Shown: piece by piece, positions 48,374 to 61,317 of the stretch
How the letters are laid out: each line of letters opens with the position of its first letter
How positions within the stretch are numbered: position 1 is the first letter of the stretch
Source of the DNA: Ursus arctos
Taxonomy: Eukaryota; Chordata; Mammalia; Carnivora; Ursidae
Direction: 5' to 3'
Length of the DNA: 64,000 nt
Assembly (NCBI RefSeq): GCF_023065955.2
Contig: NW_026622852.1
Span: forward strand, 10,275,423-10,339,422
Notes under the pieces: generated by a model
The model's input: the letters and a program-made list of their open reading frames with translations, nothing else
Told to the model about the DNA's origin: nothing
The model's database searches: none
Program-made: the position numbers and the translations under genes

Positions 48374-49959
48374 TGATTGGTAATGTTCTAAGGAAGTTCT
48401 GTGATACTGTGAATAGATTATGGTCTCTGCAGGATTTCATGGAAATCTTATTATTTGTTCCTTTGTAATGTACAAAAAGTAAATTCATTTCTTTAGTTGA
48501 ATATCAGAAAGCACTTTAGATCCAATTTGCCCTTAAACCAGTATCGTAACACTATCTTTTTGGAGATACAGTTTAACCTACTTCAGTGAATTTGGGTATA
48601 GAGTGGAGATTATAGGGATTATTGAAGTAGTTGATAACTGGACTGAAGCATGTAGATTTCCAAACCACACCTGGCATATCAGAATTAGAATGGAATCATG
48701 GTAATAAAAGACTTAGCTCTATATAAAGCCTAAGATATTTTCTCTCTCTTTCTCTTTACTGATTTGCCTTTCTTTAGGTGTATTGAAATTTTTTCATATT
48801 GGATTTAAGTAAACCGCAAACAAGTGCATTAAATCATTATAATTCCAGCGAAATGGCTGTGTAGCACCTCTGTCCAAATTAATGTAAAGGTACCAACTAT
48901 AGATGCCCTTTGCTGAGATTCATAAATAAAGCTGACGGTGTTACGTGAAAAGAGGAAAGACGAAGCATTCATATTGTGTGTCTATGTGTGTACGTTTTCT
49001 CTGTACGTGGAAGTGTAGCTTAGATCAGTTGCACGCTCTGAAAGTTGTTTGTTTTGAGATAATGGACTGAGCAGCTTTTCTTTGGTTGTGAACCACTAGC
49101 TCTCAGCCCTGTAAGCCACTTATTTCTATAACTTTTCTCTTTGTATTAACACCACTCCTTTAAGGAAATTTGCATACCGAATCCCCAAAAGAGTAAAACG
49201 AGGCTGTGTCTCTGCTACACTACCATATGTGATTAAAGCAGCTGGATCTTTGTAGGTTGATTACGAAACAGACAAACGCAAGTGCTGGTTATCACTTTGT
49301 TCCGTCTCCCAAAAGTGTAAATCAGAAAGAGATTATTGGAATATAAAGTGCCCTTTGTTAAGCCCCAGATATCTTTTGAAGAAGATAAATAGGCACTCTC
49401 AGTACAGTCCGCATTATTCCTGAAATCGCAAGTCCCACTAACTCTAAAACGAAGAACCATGCCAATATTACGTTGTTAATTGAATCAAGCTGAACGAGTA
49501 TGTGTGGAACTCCTGCCCTGTACCCAGCCCTGTGCTTGACGGATGCTGGGGTGACCGAGGAGGGATGTGCAGTCAGAGAGGAGTTACAAAACAGAACCTC
49601 AGAACACAAGAAGAACAAAACAAGCAGCTACATGGGAGCCATGAAATGGGAACCCGTACGCCAGCAGTCTTTGGAAAGTATAAAGGTGGGGAAGGAGCCT
49701 CAATGTATCACTAACCTTGCTTTATTTTCTTCTCAAAAAAAAAATTTTTTTTTTAAATAAGAGGAGCCATTTGCCTTTTTGGGCGAGATAATCTTGATTA
49801 GGGTTTTATCTACTCAGTTTCAATTTGAAATTTAAACATGTATTATTTTCCCAACTTAAATGTGAATCACAATGTGCCATCCCTCTCTTAATGTACAGCT
49901 AAATGGCTGCCCATCACCCTTAAAATAAAATCCAAATTTCTCATCTTGCCGTTGGGCTC

Positions 49960-50425
49960 TTCATGATCTGGGCCTTGCCTCTGTCCAACTTTATCTTCTA
50001 ACTCTGCCTCTCACTCACTGAGTGGAGAGCAGTGCTGACCTTTTTGCTGTAACTTGAACACGCCGAGCATAGTTCCGTTTCTGAGGCTTTGAGCTTGCTG
50101 GTCCCTTCACTTGGCATGCCATATGCCAAATCTTCACGAGGCTCGCTCCTTCATTCACTCATGACTTTGCTTAAGTGTCACATGATGGAAGCCTTCTCTC
50201 GTCACTAACTAAAATAGCCACCCTCTCTCTTCATCCTTCATAGCCTTGACTCTGTTTAATTTTCCTTCATAGCGCATGACCGAATGTATTTGTCTATTAC
50301 CTGTCTTTCTCTAGGATGTAAGACCCGTGAACGCAGGGGTTGGTCTTTACTGCTGTATCCTCAGCACCTAGAACATAGTTAAGTGCTTAGAAATATTTGG
50401 TGAATACATTAATGAAGGAACTGAG
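49960..50425 (+). repeat. L2 relic
   Basis: gctcttcatgatctgggcct, then ccttcacttggcatgccata and tgctgtatcctcagcaccta with taagtgcttagaaatatttg, are in L2 order on +. Confidence 0.7.
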
Positions 50426-50454
50426 ATTTTCTCTGTTGTGGCCTTTGTAAGAGG

Positions 50455-50610
50455 CAGGACTGTGTGCATATTAAGGAAAAGAGCAAAGAGTTTGGAATTA
50501 GATGGACCTCTGATTCCCAGTTGGGCCACTTATTAGCAATGTGCTCTCAAGAAAGTTAGTTATGGACTCTGAGCCTCAGTAGCTTGATGGGTAAATTGTG
50601 CTAAATAATT
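50455..50610 (+). repeat. MIR relic
   Basis: agagtttggaattagatgga, ctgattcccagttgggccac, ttattagcaatgtgctctca and tgagcctcagtagcttgatg are in MIR order. Confidence 0.7.
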
Positions 50611-51287
50611 CCTAATTTGCAAGTAGAGGTTAAAGCTCAGAGTTTATACATTTTGCCACAGAAAACAGACTGTATTCAGATGTGTATATATATGATTTAG
50701 GATAGCGAGAGAATGCCCTTCTTTAAGTGGAGGAGTCTAGATCAAACTGCACAGGTGTATCTAGTACTTAAAATAAGGAGAGAATAGTAGTCAAAGTAAC
50801 TCTGATCTCCAAGGACTGCACTGTTAGTATCAAAAGTGCATATAAACATTTCTGCATGTCAGTGCCAGATGTTATGGTTTTGACATTTGGACAAAGCTAG
50901 ACTGCCTGAATCCCAGCTCACACCATCAGAATTGAATCCAAAAATTTATCTGCACACTCCTACCATACTAAGTCTTATCTCTATGTCAGTAGCGTCCAAA
51001 GCAGCCTAATAATCCCCAGTATAAAACTACTGGTGATGTCAAGACATCGTAGATGCTCAAGAATGGTAACTATAATAATTTATTTTTTCCTGAAGGAGAG
51101 CTAAAGTAATGAGGTTAAGCTTCTTCTGGTTTGCTCTGACTCACAATTAATTCTGTGTTATCCGCTAACTAAACTACTCTCACTTTATCAATCTTTGTTA
51201 ATTAATAAACCCAGTGCCAGTTGTATAATTTAGCATATGTTGAACATTTGGTGTGTTGCTTAAATTTTTAAGTCCTAAAGCAAGGTA

Positions 51288-51325
51288 ATTTATTATTATT
51301 ATTATTTAATTAATTAATTAATCTA
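51288..51325. repeat. (TTA)n and (TTAA)n simple repeats
   Basis: A tattatt run passes directly into a taattaatt run. Confidence 0.9.
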
Positions 51326-53354
51326 GCAGTATCTTCTGAGAAACTCATTTCTTTCAGAATTTTTTGACATCACTGTTCTTTTTTATGGCTTCCTGTCCAT
51401 ACGCAAGAGTTTCCAGGAGAAACTTTCTTTTCTCAGTCTCTGATTATTTTGGTGATCTCTTTTGCATATTCTTGTAGGAAACCAATGTTACCGCTTATCC
51501 CTTTGGTCTTTCTTTACAGTAACCCTTAGCGTAATAGAAGCAGTAATCACCATCAGTCTAGAAGCTGCATTTAGCTTCAAGATTGGCTTTGATTCAGTTC
51601 AGGTTGGAAATAACATACTTGAAAGAGAATGGGTCTTGTTCTTGGCACATTTAAGTTGTATATGCCATGGTTGAGTGGAGGCCAAAAAAAGTTTAGAGTC
51701 TAAACACGATATAAAGAAAACATCATTTAAAAAAAAAATCTGCTGCAGAAGAATTCTGCAACTCTGCTGAATACGGTTTCCCATGAGGCCCCTTCTCATA
51801 CCTGGAAAGCTACTATATTTATATCCTTCCAAAGTGGCGCCAGTGAAAATTTTGAGTGATGGCATAAGTCAGGTCCAGGGCCATTTCAAATGGCCAAAAG
51901 GGGAAAATGAACTCTGATAGTCTCTTTTTCCTTCATAAAATAACACCAACAAAAACATACCCGAACTATATGCAATATGGCCTCAAGTCAATTCATGCTG
52001 ATTTGTCTTCAGTTGTGCTTGACTAAGGAGGCTGTATATTCGCAACAAAATGTTTTCTTCTAATAACTGGACACATTTACTCTCCTTATCATTGTCACTG
52101 TCATTCTCTAAAGCGTTTCAGTGTCCGTAGGTATACTGCATTAAATATCTAGTTGCACGTGTTTTAACCATGCCCTGTACTAAAGAGATAAGAGCACCTA
52201 ATCTTAAGTGGGTAGCAAGGTCCCAGAGCAGTCTCCAAACGAAACCTAGTAATTCTAGTGCATGCACAAAAACCCCTAGGACATGTCGGGTCAAAAGTGG
52301 GCTGTCCAGGAATGGGAAAACATCTGGTATGAGAGAGAGGGGAAAAACTTGGTTCACCCAAATCCCAGTTTCTACATAAAGGAAAGGTCATTTTTCCGCC
52401 AGGTAACTTCCCAGATATGACAAGATAAAAGCCTTCCCTAGTTGTAGTAGGTAAAATGGAAATGAAATCTAACTTCTTAGAGTCCTCTCCCTTCCGTGCC
52501 TCTGTTCCGTATGCACAGATCTCATACAGAATGAGAATTTATGAGTCAGAAGAACTAGTTCTGTGCGGGTAGGATTTGGCGTATTGGCATTTTGGGGTCT
52601 TGGTATTTTGCTTCTAATGCCTTTCGCTGGTAACATCAGATCCTCATGTCAGGCAGCTGGGAGATGCACAAAACGCTGCCATTTTCCATATATAAGTCAG
52701 TTAAACGCACTAGAAGGTGCTTTTCCAAATTTTGTCATTTTCTAGAATAACCTATTGTATGAATAATAGACGATTTTCTTTAATTTGTAAGCTTAATTTA
52801 ATTTTTTTCTCATTAAAATAATCTCACAGCCTTCTTTCAAATTACATTTTTCTAGAATCCAAAGAGGTTTTGGGGGGCAGTGTAGAAATTATGTGACATA
52901 TTAGGACAGAATAGAGATTCATGAATTTGCTGCAAGTGTTCGTTGAGCCCATTCTGTAGAAGGAATTAAATGGTCAAGAAAGTATCATCTGAAGTTCCTT
53001 TACTTGAAACAAATATTTATTTCCGTTATGTAAGGAAAAATTGGTTTTTCAGAGTCTGTGTGGTATAATAATTACTGAGTTTGAGAACTTCAAGAATCCT
53101 GGTTTCTTAACAAAATTCAAGAGGGGCTTTGCTTTTATACCCTTTCCATCAGGAGAGGAGAGAGCAAGGGTTGAATTGACAGTTAAATGAATGTTGTGAT
53201 AGATTAGCTGTGCATTTTTTGAAACTTGGAAAACCTAGATTAATTCTGCTGATCTTACTGAGAGAGTTGGTATGATAGACAGCCCAAAACAAACAAACCA
53301 AATAAAACACTAAACCCCAAATTTAAAGCAACTCCAGAAACTTGCAACACATGG

Positions 53355-53555
53355 AATAAGCATGGGCTTTGGAACTGAACAGACCTGAATTTGAATCCCA
53401 GTGCCATTCTTTATTAGCGAGGGGACCTTGGATAAGGTACTTAGCATCACTGAACCTTGGTTTCCTAATCTGTAGAGATAACATGTGTCTTGTGGAGTCA
53501 TTGACAGAATTGGAAGAGTATGCAAAGCTCATGCTGTAGTTTTGGCACATTGTAA
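53355..53555 (+). repeat. MIR relic, well preserved
   Basis: catgggctttggaactgaac, agacctgaatttgaatccca, gaccttggataaggtactta and ctgaaccttggtttcctaat are in MIR order. Confidence 0.82.
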
Positions 53556-53905
53556 CTGCTGTTGCTAGGACTGGGGTCTGGCCAAGCCTTGCAGTATGGG
53601 AACTATGAAGGAAGCAAGACTACCTTTGGGCAAAGATTTGAGCAAACCTAGGCTTTATTGACTCTCCTCCATTCCAATTCATTTGGTGATTGCTGGTTAC
53701 GGTAGAGAGGTTGGGAGTTCACCTCCCTCATTGGCCTACCCTTTAGGGCAGACGTGGGGTTGACTTCGAGTGGAGAATAGAGCTGGGTGCATAGGCCCGT
53801 CAGATTCCATTGACTCCTTTGAGGCCACAGCTGTACTCTGGCCCCAGAATGGCTGGTGTTGCTGTGACAGTCAGTGAGCAAATGGAGACAAGAGTCTGCA
53901 ATCCT

Positions 53906-54290
53906 AGAGAAAGACAACTATCATATGATTTCTCTCATCTATGGAACATAAGAACTAGAATGATCAGTAGGGGAAGAAAGGGATAAAGAAAGGGGGGGTA
54001 ATCAGAAGGGGGAATGAAACATGAGAGACTATGGACTATGAGAAACAAACTGAGGGCCTCAGAGGGGAGGGGGGTGGGGGAATGGGATAGACCGGTGATG
54101 GGTAGTAAGGAGGGCACATATTGCATGGTGCACTGGGTGTTATACACAACTAATGAATCATCGAGCCTTACATCGAAAACCGGGAATGTACTGTATGGTG
54201 ACTAACATAATATAATAAAAAATCATTATTAATAAAAAAAAAAAAAATAAAAAATAAAATTTCCACTGGTGAAATAAAAAAAAAAAAAAA
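53906..54290 (+). mobile_element. 5'-truncated young L1, same subfamily as the full-length copy
   Basis: Begins in the last codons of ORF2 ([11 protein letters not shown] then stop) and runs through the 3'UTR to an AATAAA-type signal and poly-A. A by-eye comparison with 12603-12931 shows about five mismatches in roughly 325 bases. It is flanked by a perfect 15-bp duplication, agagtctgcaatcct (53891-53905 and 54291-54305). After the first A-rich tract there is a short non-L1 segment (tttccactggtgaaat) and then a second pure poly-A. Confidence 0.93.
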
Positions 54291-54507
54291 AGAGTCTGCA
54301 ATCCTCTCAGGTTGTCTTGTTCGTGTGCCTGCATAAAGGGGTCTTTGGGAGTTATAGGCAGAAGGCAGGTTAAGATCTAAGAAGATCTGGTCTGGACCTT
54401 TGCCAGATAAGCAGATATCGTTTAAAATTTTTGGAAGAATTTGTATTCTCCTCTTATTTGTTTCTAAAATATGTGTAGATATGTAATTAAATTTGTATAT
54501 CTACCCC

Positions 54508-54708
54508 CCTTTTTTTTTTAAAGATTTTATTTATTTATTCAACAGAGATAGAGACAGCCAGTGAGAGAGGGAACACAAGCAGGGGGAGTGGGAGAGGAAG
54601 AAGCAGGCTCATAGCAGAGGAGCCTGATGTGGGGCTCGATCCCATAACGCCGGGATCACGCCCTGAGCTGAAGGCAGACGCTTAACCGCTGTGCCACCCA
54701 GGCGCCCC
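54508..54708 (-). mobile_element. Young CAN-SINE (arctoid-type consensus)
   Basis: Sharp consensus copy. The 10-bp duplication tatctacccc lies at 54498-54507 and 54709-54718. Confidence 0.94.
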
Positions 54709-54769
54709 TATCTACCCCTTTTTAATTAAACATGAGCAGACTATCTACATGCATATATACTTTGCTTTC

Positions 54770-56255
54770 CTTTGCTTTTCTTTACCTTCTTATTTTGAAA
54801 TAATTATAGATTCACAAAAAGTTGCAAAAACAGTATGCTTCATCCAGTTTCCCCTAATGTTACATCCTACATAACTTTAGTACAATATCCAAGCCAGAAA
54901 ATGGACATCAGTGCAGTGTGTGTGTGTGGGTGGGTGTGTGTAGTTCTATGACATTTTACCACATGGTGTGTTTGTGTAGCCACCTGCCGTGGCATCGCCA
55001 CAGAGATCTCCATCAGCTAACCGTTTTCTAGATATTCTCCTCAACCCCCTGATCATCCCTAATCCCTGGTAACCATTAAATGCCTTTTGTCTATAATTCT
55101 GTCAATGATAAATAAGTGAAACCCTACAGAATGTGATCTCTTGAGATTGACTTTTTCCCCTACTCAGCGTAATGCCCTTGAGATCCAACCACGTTGTCGT
55201 GTCTGTCAGTAGTTTGCTCCTCTTTATTGTTCTACGAGTAGTCATGGTATGGGTGTTGCACAGTTCGTTGAGCTTTTCATTCATTGAAGAACAGTTTGGT
55301 TGTTTCCAATTTGGGCTATTACGTATAAATCTGTTATGAACATTCATGTACAGATTTTTGTATGAACAAAATTTTTTATTTCTCTTAAAAAAAAGGCCCA
55401 GGACTGTGATTTCTGGACCAAATGTAAGTGTATGCTTAATTTTTAAAGAAGTTGCCTTGGGACGCCTGGGTGGCTCAATTGGTTGAGCGTCTGCCTTTGG
55501 CTCAGGTCACGATCCCAAAGTCCCAGGATTGAACCCTGCATCGGGCTCCCCCATCAGTGGGGAGTCTTCTTCTTCTGTCCCTCACCCAACTCTCACACAC
55601 ACTGTCTCAAATAAATAAATAAATAAGTAAATAATCTTTTTAAAAAAATAAATTGCCAAGCTGTTTTCTAGAGGGGCTGTACCACTTTTCATTCTTACCA
55701 GAATGTACACGAGATCGTTTCTCTGTTTCTTCACCAGCTTTTGATGTTGTCACAGTTACTTCTTTTAGCCATTCTGATAAGTGTGGAGTACTATCTCATT
55801 GTGGTTTTTTTCATTCTCTAATGGCTAGTGATTTTGAAAATCTTTTATTGTGCTTATTTGAGATTTGTATGTTCTCCTTGATAAAATGTATCTTAGTGTC
55901 TCTTGCTCATTTTCTAATTGGATTGTTTTTTTACTATTGAGTTTTGAGAGTTTTTAAAAAATATATTCTAGAAACTAGTTCTTTATTGGATATGTGGTTT
56001 GCAAATGTTTTCCCCTATTATAGCTTTCTTTTAATCTTAATAACAGGATCTTTTGAGAGCAAAAGTTTTTAATTCTGGTGAGGTTCAGTTTATTGATTTT
56101 TTTTCTTTTATGGATTATGCTTTCAGTATCATGTCTAAGAACACTTCAAGCCCTAAGATGCCAAAGATTTTCTCCTATTTTTTTCCTAGAAGTTTTACAG
56201 TTTTATGTTTTACATTTAAGTGGTCAATTTTGAGTTAGTTTTTGTGTAAGGTGTG
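54770..56255 (-). mobile_element. Ancient L1 fragment, 3'UTR to ORF2, minus strand
   Basis: The 3'UTR-like text ttgaaataattatagattca and gtttcccctaatgttacatc is followed by decayed reverse-complement ORF2 (ttgggctattacgtataaat, attctgataagtgtggagta). A + strand SINE (about 55460-55648) splits it. There is no intact frame. Confidence 0.8.
55460..55648 (+). mobile_element. CAN-SINE, sense orientation, in ancient L1
   Basis: Head gggacgcctgggtggctcaa, tail ctcaaataaataaataaata then an A run. Duplication is only suggested by gttgcc / attgcc flanks. Confidence 0.92.
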
Positions 56256-56259
56256 TGGT

Positions 56260-56792
56260 TGGGCTGAGATCATCAGAATTCTAAGATGGCCCACAAGACC
56301 CTTCACCCTGGTGCACAAGTACCATGTAATTAATCTCCTTTAGAGGCTGGGCAAGACCAGTAAGTATTGGATCATCCTAGGTGGGCCTGACCTAATCAGA
56401 TGAACCTTTTAAAAGAAGGTGGAGTGAGGGAGAGGCTCTGTTGCTGGGCTGGAAGAAAGCCAACAGCCATGTTGAGAAAGGAGAGGTTCATCCAGCAACA
56501 TGAGGGCAGTCTTTAGGAACTGAAAGTAACCCTGGCGGACAGCCAGCAAGAAAATGGAGACCTCCATTCTCCAACCTTCAGGAAATAAATTCTGCCACCA
56601 ACTTCAATAAGCTTGGAAGAGAACCTCGAATCTCAGACAAGCCTGCAGCTGCATTTGACCCTTAGTTTGAGTCTGCTGAGGCCCAGAGCGGAGCACTCCG
56701 CTCACCTGTGCTGGGTCCACAGAGGGTATGAGATACTAAAAATGTATTGTGTAAGCCGGTAAGCTTTTGGTGATCTGTAATGCAGCAATATG
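56260..56792 (+). mobile_element. MaLR-type LTR (MLT1-like), degenerate
   Basis: aattctaagatggcccacaa, the ctgttgctgggctggaagaa and aagccaacagccatgttgag blocks, and the 3' end gtaagccggtaagcttttgg with taatgcagcaata resemble an old MLT1-family LTR. The exact subfamily cannot be set by eye. No internal retroviral frame is visible next to it. Confidence 0.6.
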
Positions 56793-57294
56793 CGTTGTGG
56801 TCTCCCAGAGTGGAGTGCTGCTTCTGTGCTTGTGTAGATGAGGTTTCGGATTATTGGCGCTACACCTGGGTGTTAGGGAAAGCAGCAGAAACACGTGCAG
56901 CCTGGCACCGTGGGCTGGTGGATTGTCTTCTGGATGTGAAGGCTCCTGAGGCTCTACTCTGCTTTTCTGATTCTAAGGTCCTCACTCACTGTGTCGGTTT
57001 CTGGGGACAAACAGGGCTGCTGCCACCCTCCTCAGCACCAGCAGGCGAAGAGCCCACTAGCTCGGTTGCTTCTGGGGCACTCCCTCTGTGAGTCCCCTCA
57101 TGATGGGACCAGTGCTCCCCAGACTTGTTGATTGCTCACTCTGATTTTTGAGCATCCCCAATATCTGTATATTTCTTTATAGCATATACATGTGTTATTG
57201 CTAAATAAATTCTATACATAAAATGTAGAAAAATAGAAAGTTTTAAAAGATGCGGTTTCGAGACATTCTTAAGATTAAAAAACTCATGTAAAAA

Positions 57295-57670
57295 CCATGG
57301 AAAGAGTAAAAAGATCAGTAATTGTCAGGGGTTGGGGAGGAGGGCAGGATAAATAGATGAAGTGTAGAGGATTTTTCGGGCAGTGAAACCCACACTTCTG
57401 TATGCTACTAGAATGATGGATACATATCTGTGTATTTGTTACAACTCATAGAACGTACACCCCCGAGAGTCATTCCTGATGTAATCTGTGGACTTGGGGT
57501 GATGAAGTGTCAGTGTTCCTCACTGGGACAAATGTACCCTCTGCGGCAGGATGATGGTCGTCAGACTTTGGGTGTGTGGGGGCAGAGGACATCCGGGGAC
57601 TCTCTGTACTTTCTTCTGAATTTTTCTGTGAACTGAAACTGCTCTAAGAAATGACATCTTTTTAAAAAAC
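57295..57670 (+). mobile_element. Ancient L1M 3' end
   Basis: Contains the characteristic order gtcaggggttggggaggagg, gaggatttttcgggcagtga, tgctactagaatgatggata and gaactgaaactgctctaaga, the 3' end of old L1M elements. Open frames here are relics. Confidence 0.75.
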
Positions 57671-58299
57671 TGAATATAACAGAAAATAAAATCTATATAT
57701 GGAAATTCTCCATTTTTTCCCATTTTAATTCGCTTTGGACATTGGGTACATCCCAGTGGGTATGCAGGACAATACTCCCTTTTTTAATAATGTAAGAAAT
57801 AAAATTTTTATTCTTTGGTATGGACTGGCATATCACTTGGTCCATTTTTTAGACAGCTGTTCCCGTAAGGTGTGTTGAGGGAAAAGTGGAAGGATTTCAC
57901 AGTGCAGAGGAGCCAAGCGTGGTGTCCTTGCTTGTTTATTTACTTCTTGTGCATTTCAACATGAACTGTTATGTGCCCTGTCTCGTTAATTGAATTTATG
58001 GATTAAATTATTTTATATAGTGTAATCTTTACAATAGTTTACAGTGAGTTAAAAAGTAGTCTTTAAAATCTTCTCTATAAGGTTACTGTTTTCTTGTGAC
58101 AGAAAGTTTCAAAGTACTCGTGAACTTAGTATGAATTATGCAACTTTCTTTAACAAAAAGAAAACGAATCCAAATCCATAGATAAATCTTCTCTTTGATG
58201 GCAAGTGGCTGTCAAGAGCATTTTATTTAGAAAATTATTTTAAAAACCCTCCCCAAACAAAATGCATTCTTTCACATCATGGTAAAGTGACATATGTAA

Positions 58300-58327
58300 A
58301 AACAACAACAACAACAACAACAACAAA
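58300..58327. repeat. (AAC)n microsatellite
   Basis: About nine perfect AAC units. Confidence 0.95.
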
Positions 58328-58709
58328 ACTAACTGCTTTTATGGAAAAGCATTATGAAAATAGTTGTTTGAAAATATTCCTAGAATTTTTAACTTTTTTT
58401 TCTAAAAACGATCTAAATTTATAAAAATTCATACAGGTACACATAAAAAGTTCTGAAGCATAATGTCCTAACCAAAGTGTGTGTTTCGAGCGTTTGTTAG
58501 AAATATAAGATATATTTAATATAAAGTGTATTTGTTAAAATATAAAAACATGGTGTATTTAAAGGGCAGTTGATTAATTCAGGGAAGTTGGGCATTTTCT
58601 AGCCAAAATTCCAGTTAAAACTTTTGTTTAATTGATAGGATTGAAACATGAGTGTCGTGATTGACAACACAGCCAACGGTGCCCTTCTGCCACCTGCATC
58701 TCATCTTTT

Positions 58710-58913
58710 TTTTTTTTTTTAAGATTTTATTTATTTGAGAGGGAGAAAATGAGCATGAGTGGGAGGAGGGGAGGAGGAAGAGGGAGAAGCAGACTCCCCG
58801 CCGAGCACGGAGCCTGGACTCTCCACTCAGGGCTCAATACCAGGACCCTGGGGTCATGACCTGGGCTGAAGGCAGGTGCTTAAGCGGCCGAGCCACCCAG
58901 GTGCCCCATACCT
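58710..58913 (-). mobile_element. CAN-SINE, older copy
   Basis: Reverse-oriented element ending ccacccaggtgccccat. The 10-bp duplication ctcatctttt lies at 58700-58709 and 58914-58923. Confidence 0.92.
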
Positions 58914-59303
58914 CTCATCTTTTACCCATGTTTTGTGGGAGTGGTACAGATGGGGACTCAGAATTAGACTTCCAAACTGCAATTATCACAGAAATTTATA
59001 CAACAAGATTTTTAAAATTATAAGGCATATCTCTTTCACTGAAAATCATTAATAATAACTTCTTATTGAGAATAAAAGGTCTCAGGGATATCGTAACACA
59101 AGTTTAAGCCCACTTCTCGTGGCTGATTATGCTTAGCTTCAAGCCCTCCTGTACCTTGTCCCTCCTTTGTAGAAGTGTTCTCTTGCTTGTGGTTTGGGCA
59201 GGATTTCTGCAAAAGTAGAAGTCCCTTCTACTTTCTATTCCTTATTGATTCCTCAGAATTCTGGGCAGCTGGTGGCATTCTTAGCAGCTTTCATACATGC
59301 ACA

Positions 59304-59338
59304 CACATGTGTGCACACACACACACACACACACACAT
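59304..59338. repeat. (CA)n microsatellite
   Basis: CA-rich run with a central perfect stretch. The small frames on both strands are artefacts of it. Confidence 0.95.
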
Positions 59339-59734
59339 TCCGTGTGCAAAGCAAGGAGGTGGTGGCAGTCAGCCATCTCGATGCAGTCTTCCCTCCACAA
59401 CTTTCTGCCGGAATGTCAAGGTGAAACAAGTAACCGTGGTCAGGGCCAGAAACCAAACATCCAAACTACAGGGCCCAATCTAGATCTTAGCCCCGATCTT
59501 GCCTGAGACACAGTTACTATTTGTAGACTGCCAGCGACAGGCCCTTCAGCTCTCATTTTCTGCCTAGCCCTATACTTCTAAGAGATTGAAAGGAAAGCAA
59601 ATGAGCAACCTAACCAGAGTCACTTCTTGATAGTGAAGAAAATAATTTTCCTTTAATTCCAGGTGCGCACGAACAAAAGTTGACACTAAAAGCTATGAGC
59701 GTGTTATCACTGGAAGAATTTCTTCCTTAAGAAT

Positions 59735-60019
59735 GACATCATGTTTCAGTCAGATGTGGAACTTCAGAAACAAAACAAACGAGCAAAGGAAACAAAAGAG
59801 AGAGAGAGGGAGGCAAACCAAGAAACAGACTCTTAACTCTAGAGAACAAGCTGATGGTTACCAGAGGGGAGCTGGGTGCGGGTGGGGGAAATCCGCGACG
59901 GGGATTGAGGAGGGTGCTTGTGATGTATGGAAGTGTTGAATCTTTGTACTGTACACCTGAAACTAATTTAACACTATGTTAGCTAACTGGAATTTAAGTA
60001 AAAAGTTAAAAAAAAAAAG
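59735..60019 (+). mobile_element. L1MA-type 3' end with short duplication
   Basis: Ends with tttgtactgtacacctgaaa, ctaatttaacactatgttag and a poly-A. gacatcat occurs at both sides (59735-59742 and 60020-60027), a plausible target duplication. Confidence 0.75.
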
Positions 60020-60202
60020 GACATCATAAATAGGAACTGTTTTAGTATCAGTGGGCAGTTCTGTTGTTAGGAAGTAAATATTCATTGGCCTCTAAAATTC
60101 TTTTTGTTTGAAAGGGCTTTAATATTTCAATATGTATAGAATATCTAATATTTAAAATGTTTACATTATGTCTAATAATACCCCTCAGAAATATTGAATC
60201 TT

Positions 60203-60378
60203 TGGGGCATCTGGGTGCCACAGTCGGTTAAGTGTCCGACACTTGATTTTGGCTCAGGTCGTGATCTTGGGGTTGTGAGGTCGAGCCCCACGGGCTCTGC
60301 GCTCAGTGGGGAATCCCTCTGTCTCTCTCCCTCTGCCCCTCCCCCCAAAAACAAATAAATAAGTAAATAAATCTTAAA
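60203..60378 (+). mobile_element. CAN-SINE, sense orientation
   Basis: Head ggggcatctgggtgccacag, tail aacaaataaataagtaaata. Diverged duplication agaaatattgaatct / agaaatattaaatat. Confidence 0.92.
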
Positions 60379-60429
60379 AGAAATATTAAATATTTTAGAA
60401 ATTAAAATAATAATTTTCCTCATTTGATT

Positions 60430-60570
60430 CCATTATCATTACTATAGCCAACATCTGCCTGAGGTTTACTATGTTTCAGATAGGCAAGGTCTTTTCAGGT
60501 TTTAATAGTCATTTACTCCTCACAAATCTTTAAAAGATAGGAATTATCATCCCCATTTTGTGGGGATTTA
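60430..60570 (-). repeat. MIR relic
   Basis: atctgcctgaggtttactat, gttttaatagtcatttactc and attatcatccccattttgtg match MIR reversed. Confidence 0.65.
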
Positions 60571-61302
60571 TTATATTTCCCATATTCGGTATATCCATTT
60601 TACATGGTATATTTACTTTATATAGTAAATAGAAATGAAGTATATCTCTAGTTAATTTAAAGGGAAATATCTGAGGTTTTTTGCTTCCCAATTACTCAAA
60701 AGTATAAGTAAAAGGTTTACTCTTTTGGCATCTAGGCCTTATGACATTTTCCACTAATCTCCCCTCCTGACATCAGGTTCCCAAGGATCCCATTTCTCCT
60801 GAAATCCAGTTTTGAAGTCAGTCTAAATTACATAATAATATGTACATAACGAATTATATAAATAATATTCTAGTGCTCAAGTGACAGTCACCTACCTGTA
60901 TCTCAGAATTTTTTGCATTCTGAAACACTTAACACTTTTCCTTAAAATGGATATGTGGAATTTTGTTTGGATTCTCTCATCTTGTTATGTTGATGATAAA
61001 CACTATAGATTATCTCTGTAACAAAAGGCTTTTCTTGTCCAGAACTGTCTTTTGTTCTGTTTCTCCTGCAGCTAGATAAGCCCCACTGAGATACAACTCT
61101 CATGGCCTGGTACAGTCAAAATCCCCACGGCCAAAGATGACATGGGGTAAATTCTCCCGTGCTGGGCACGCTGAACACAGTATCATGCTGTTCTGTCGTT
61201 GTTTGCTGATATAAAAAGATGTGACGTTTTAAATAGGGAGAGAGGTGTGTTGTGAAGGGTTAGACTTTGGGAGCTTGATACAGAAGTCATTAGGTGCTCG
61301 CT

Positions 61303-61317
61303 CCCCCCCCCCCCCCC
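61303..61317. repeat. C15 homopolymer
   Basis: Fifteen consecutive C. Length may be uncertain from sequencing. Confidence 0.9.

Noticed and set aside
51478..51601. Possible exon between cttgtag and CAG|GTTGGA with an open frame (51462-51674)
   Set aside because: Length (124 nt) would shift the CCDC171 frame, the peptide is hydrophobic rather than coiled-coil, and such AG/GT pairs are common by chance.
56780..57091. 103-codon + strand frame after the MaLR LTR
   Set aside because: Starts in the LTR end and resembles no protein I know. No supporting signal.
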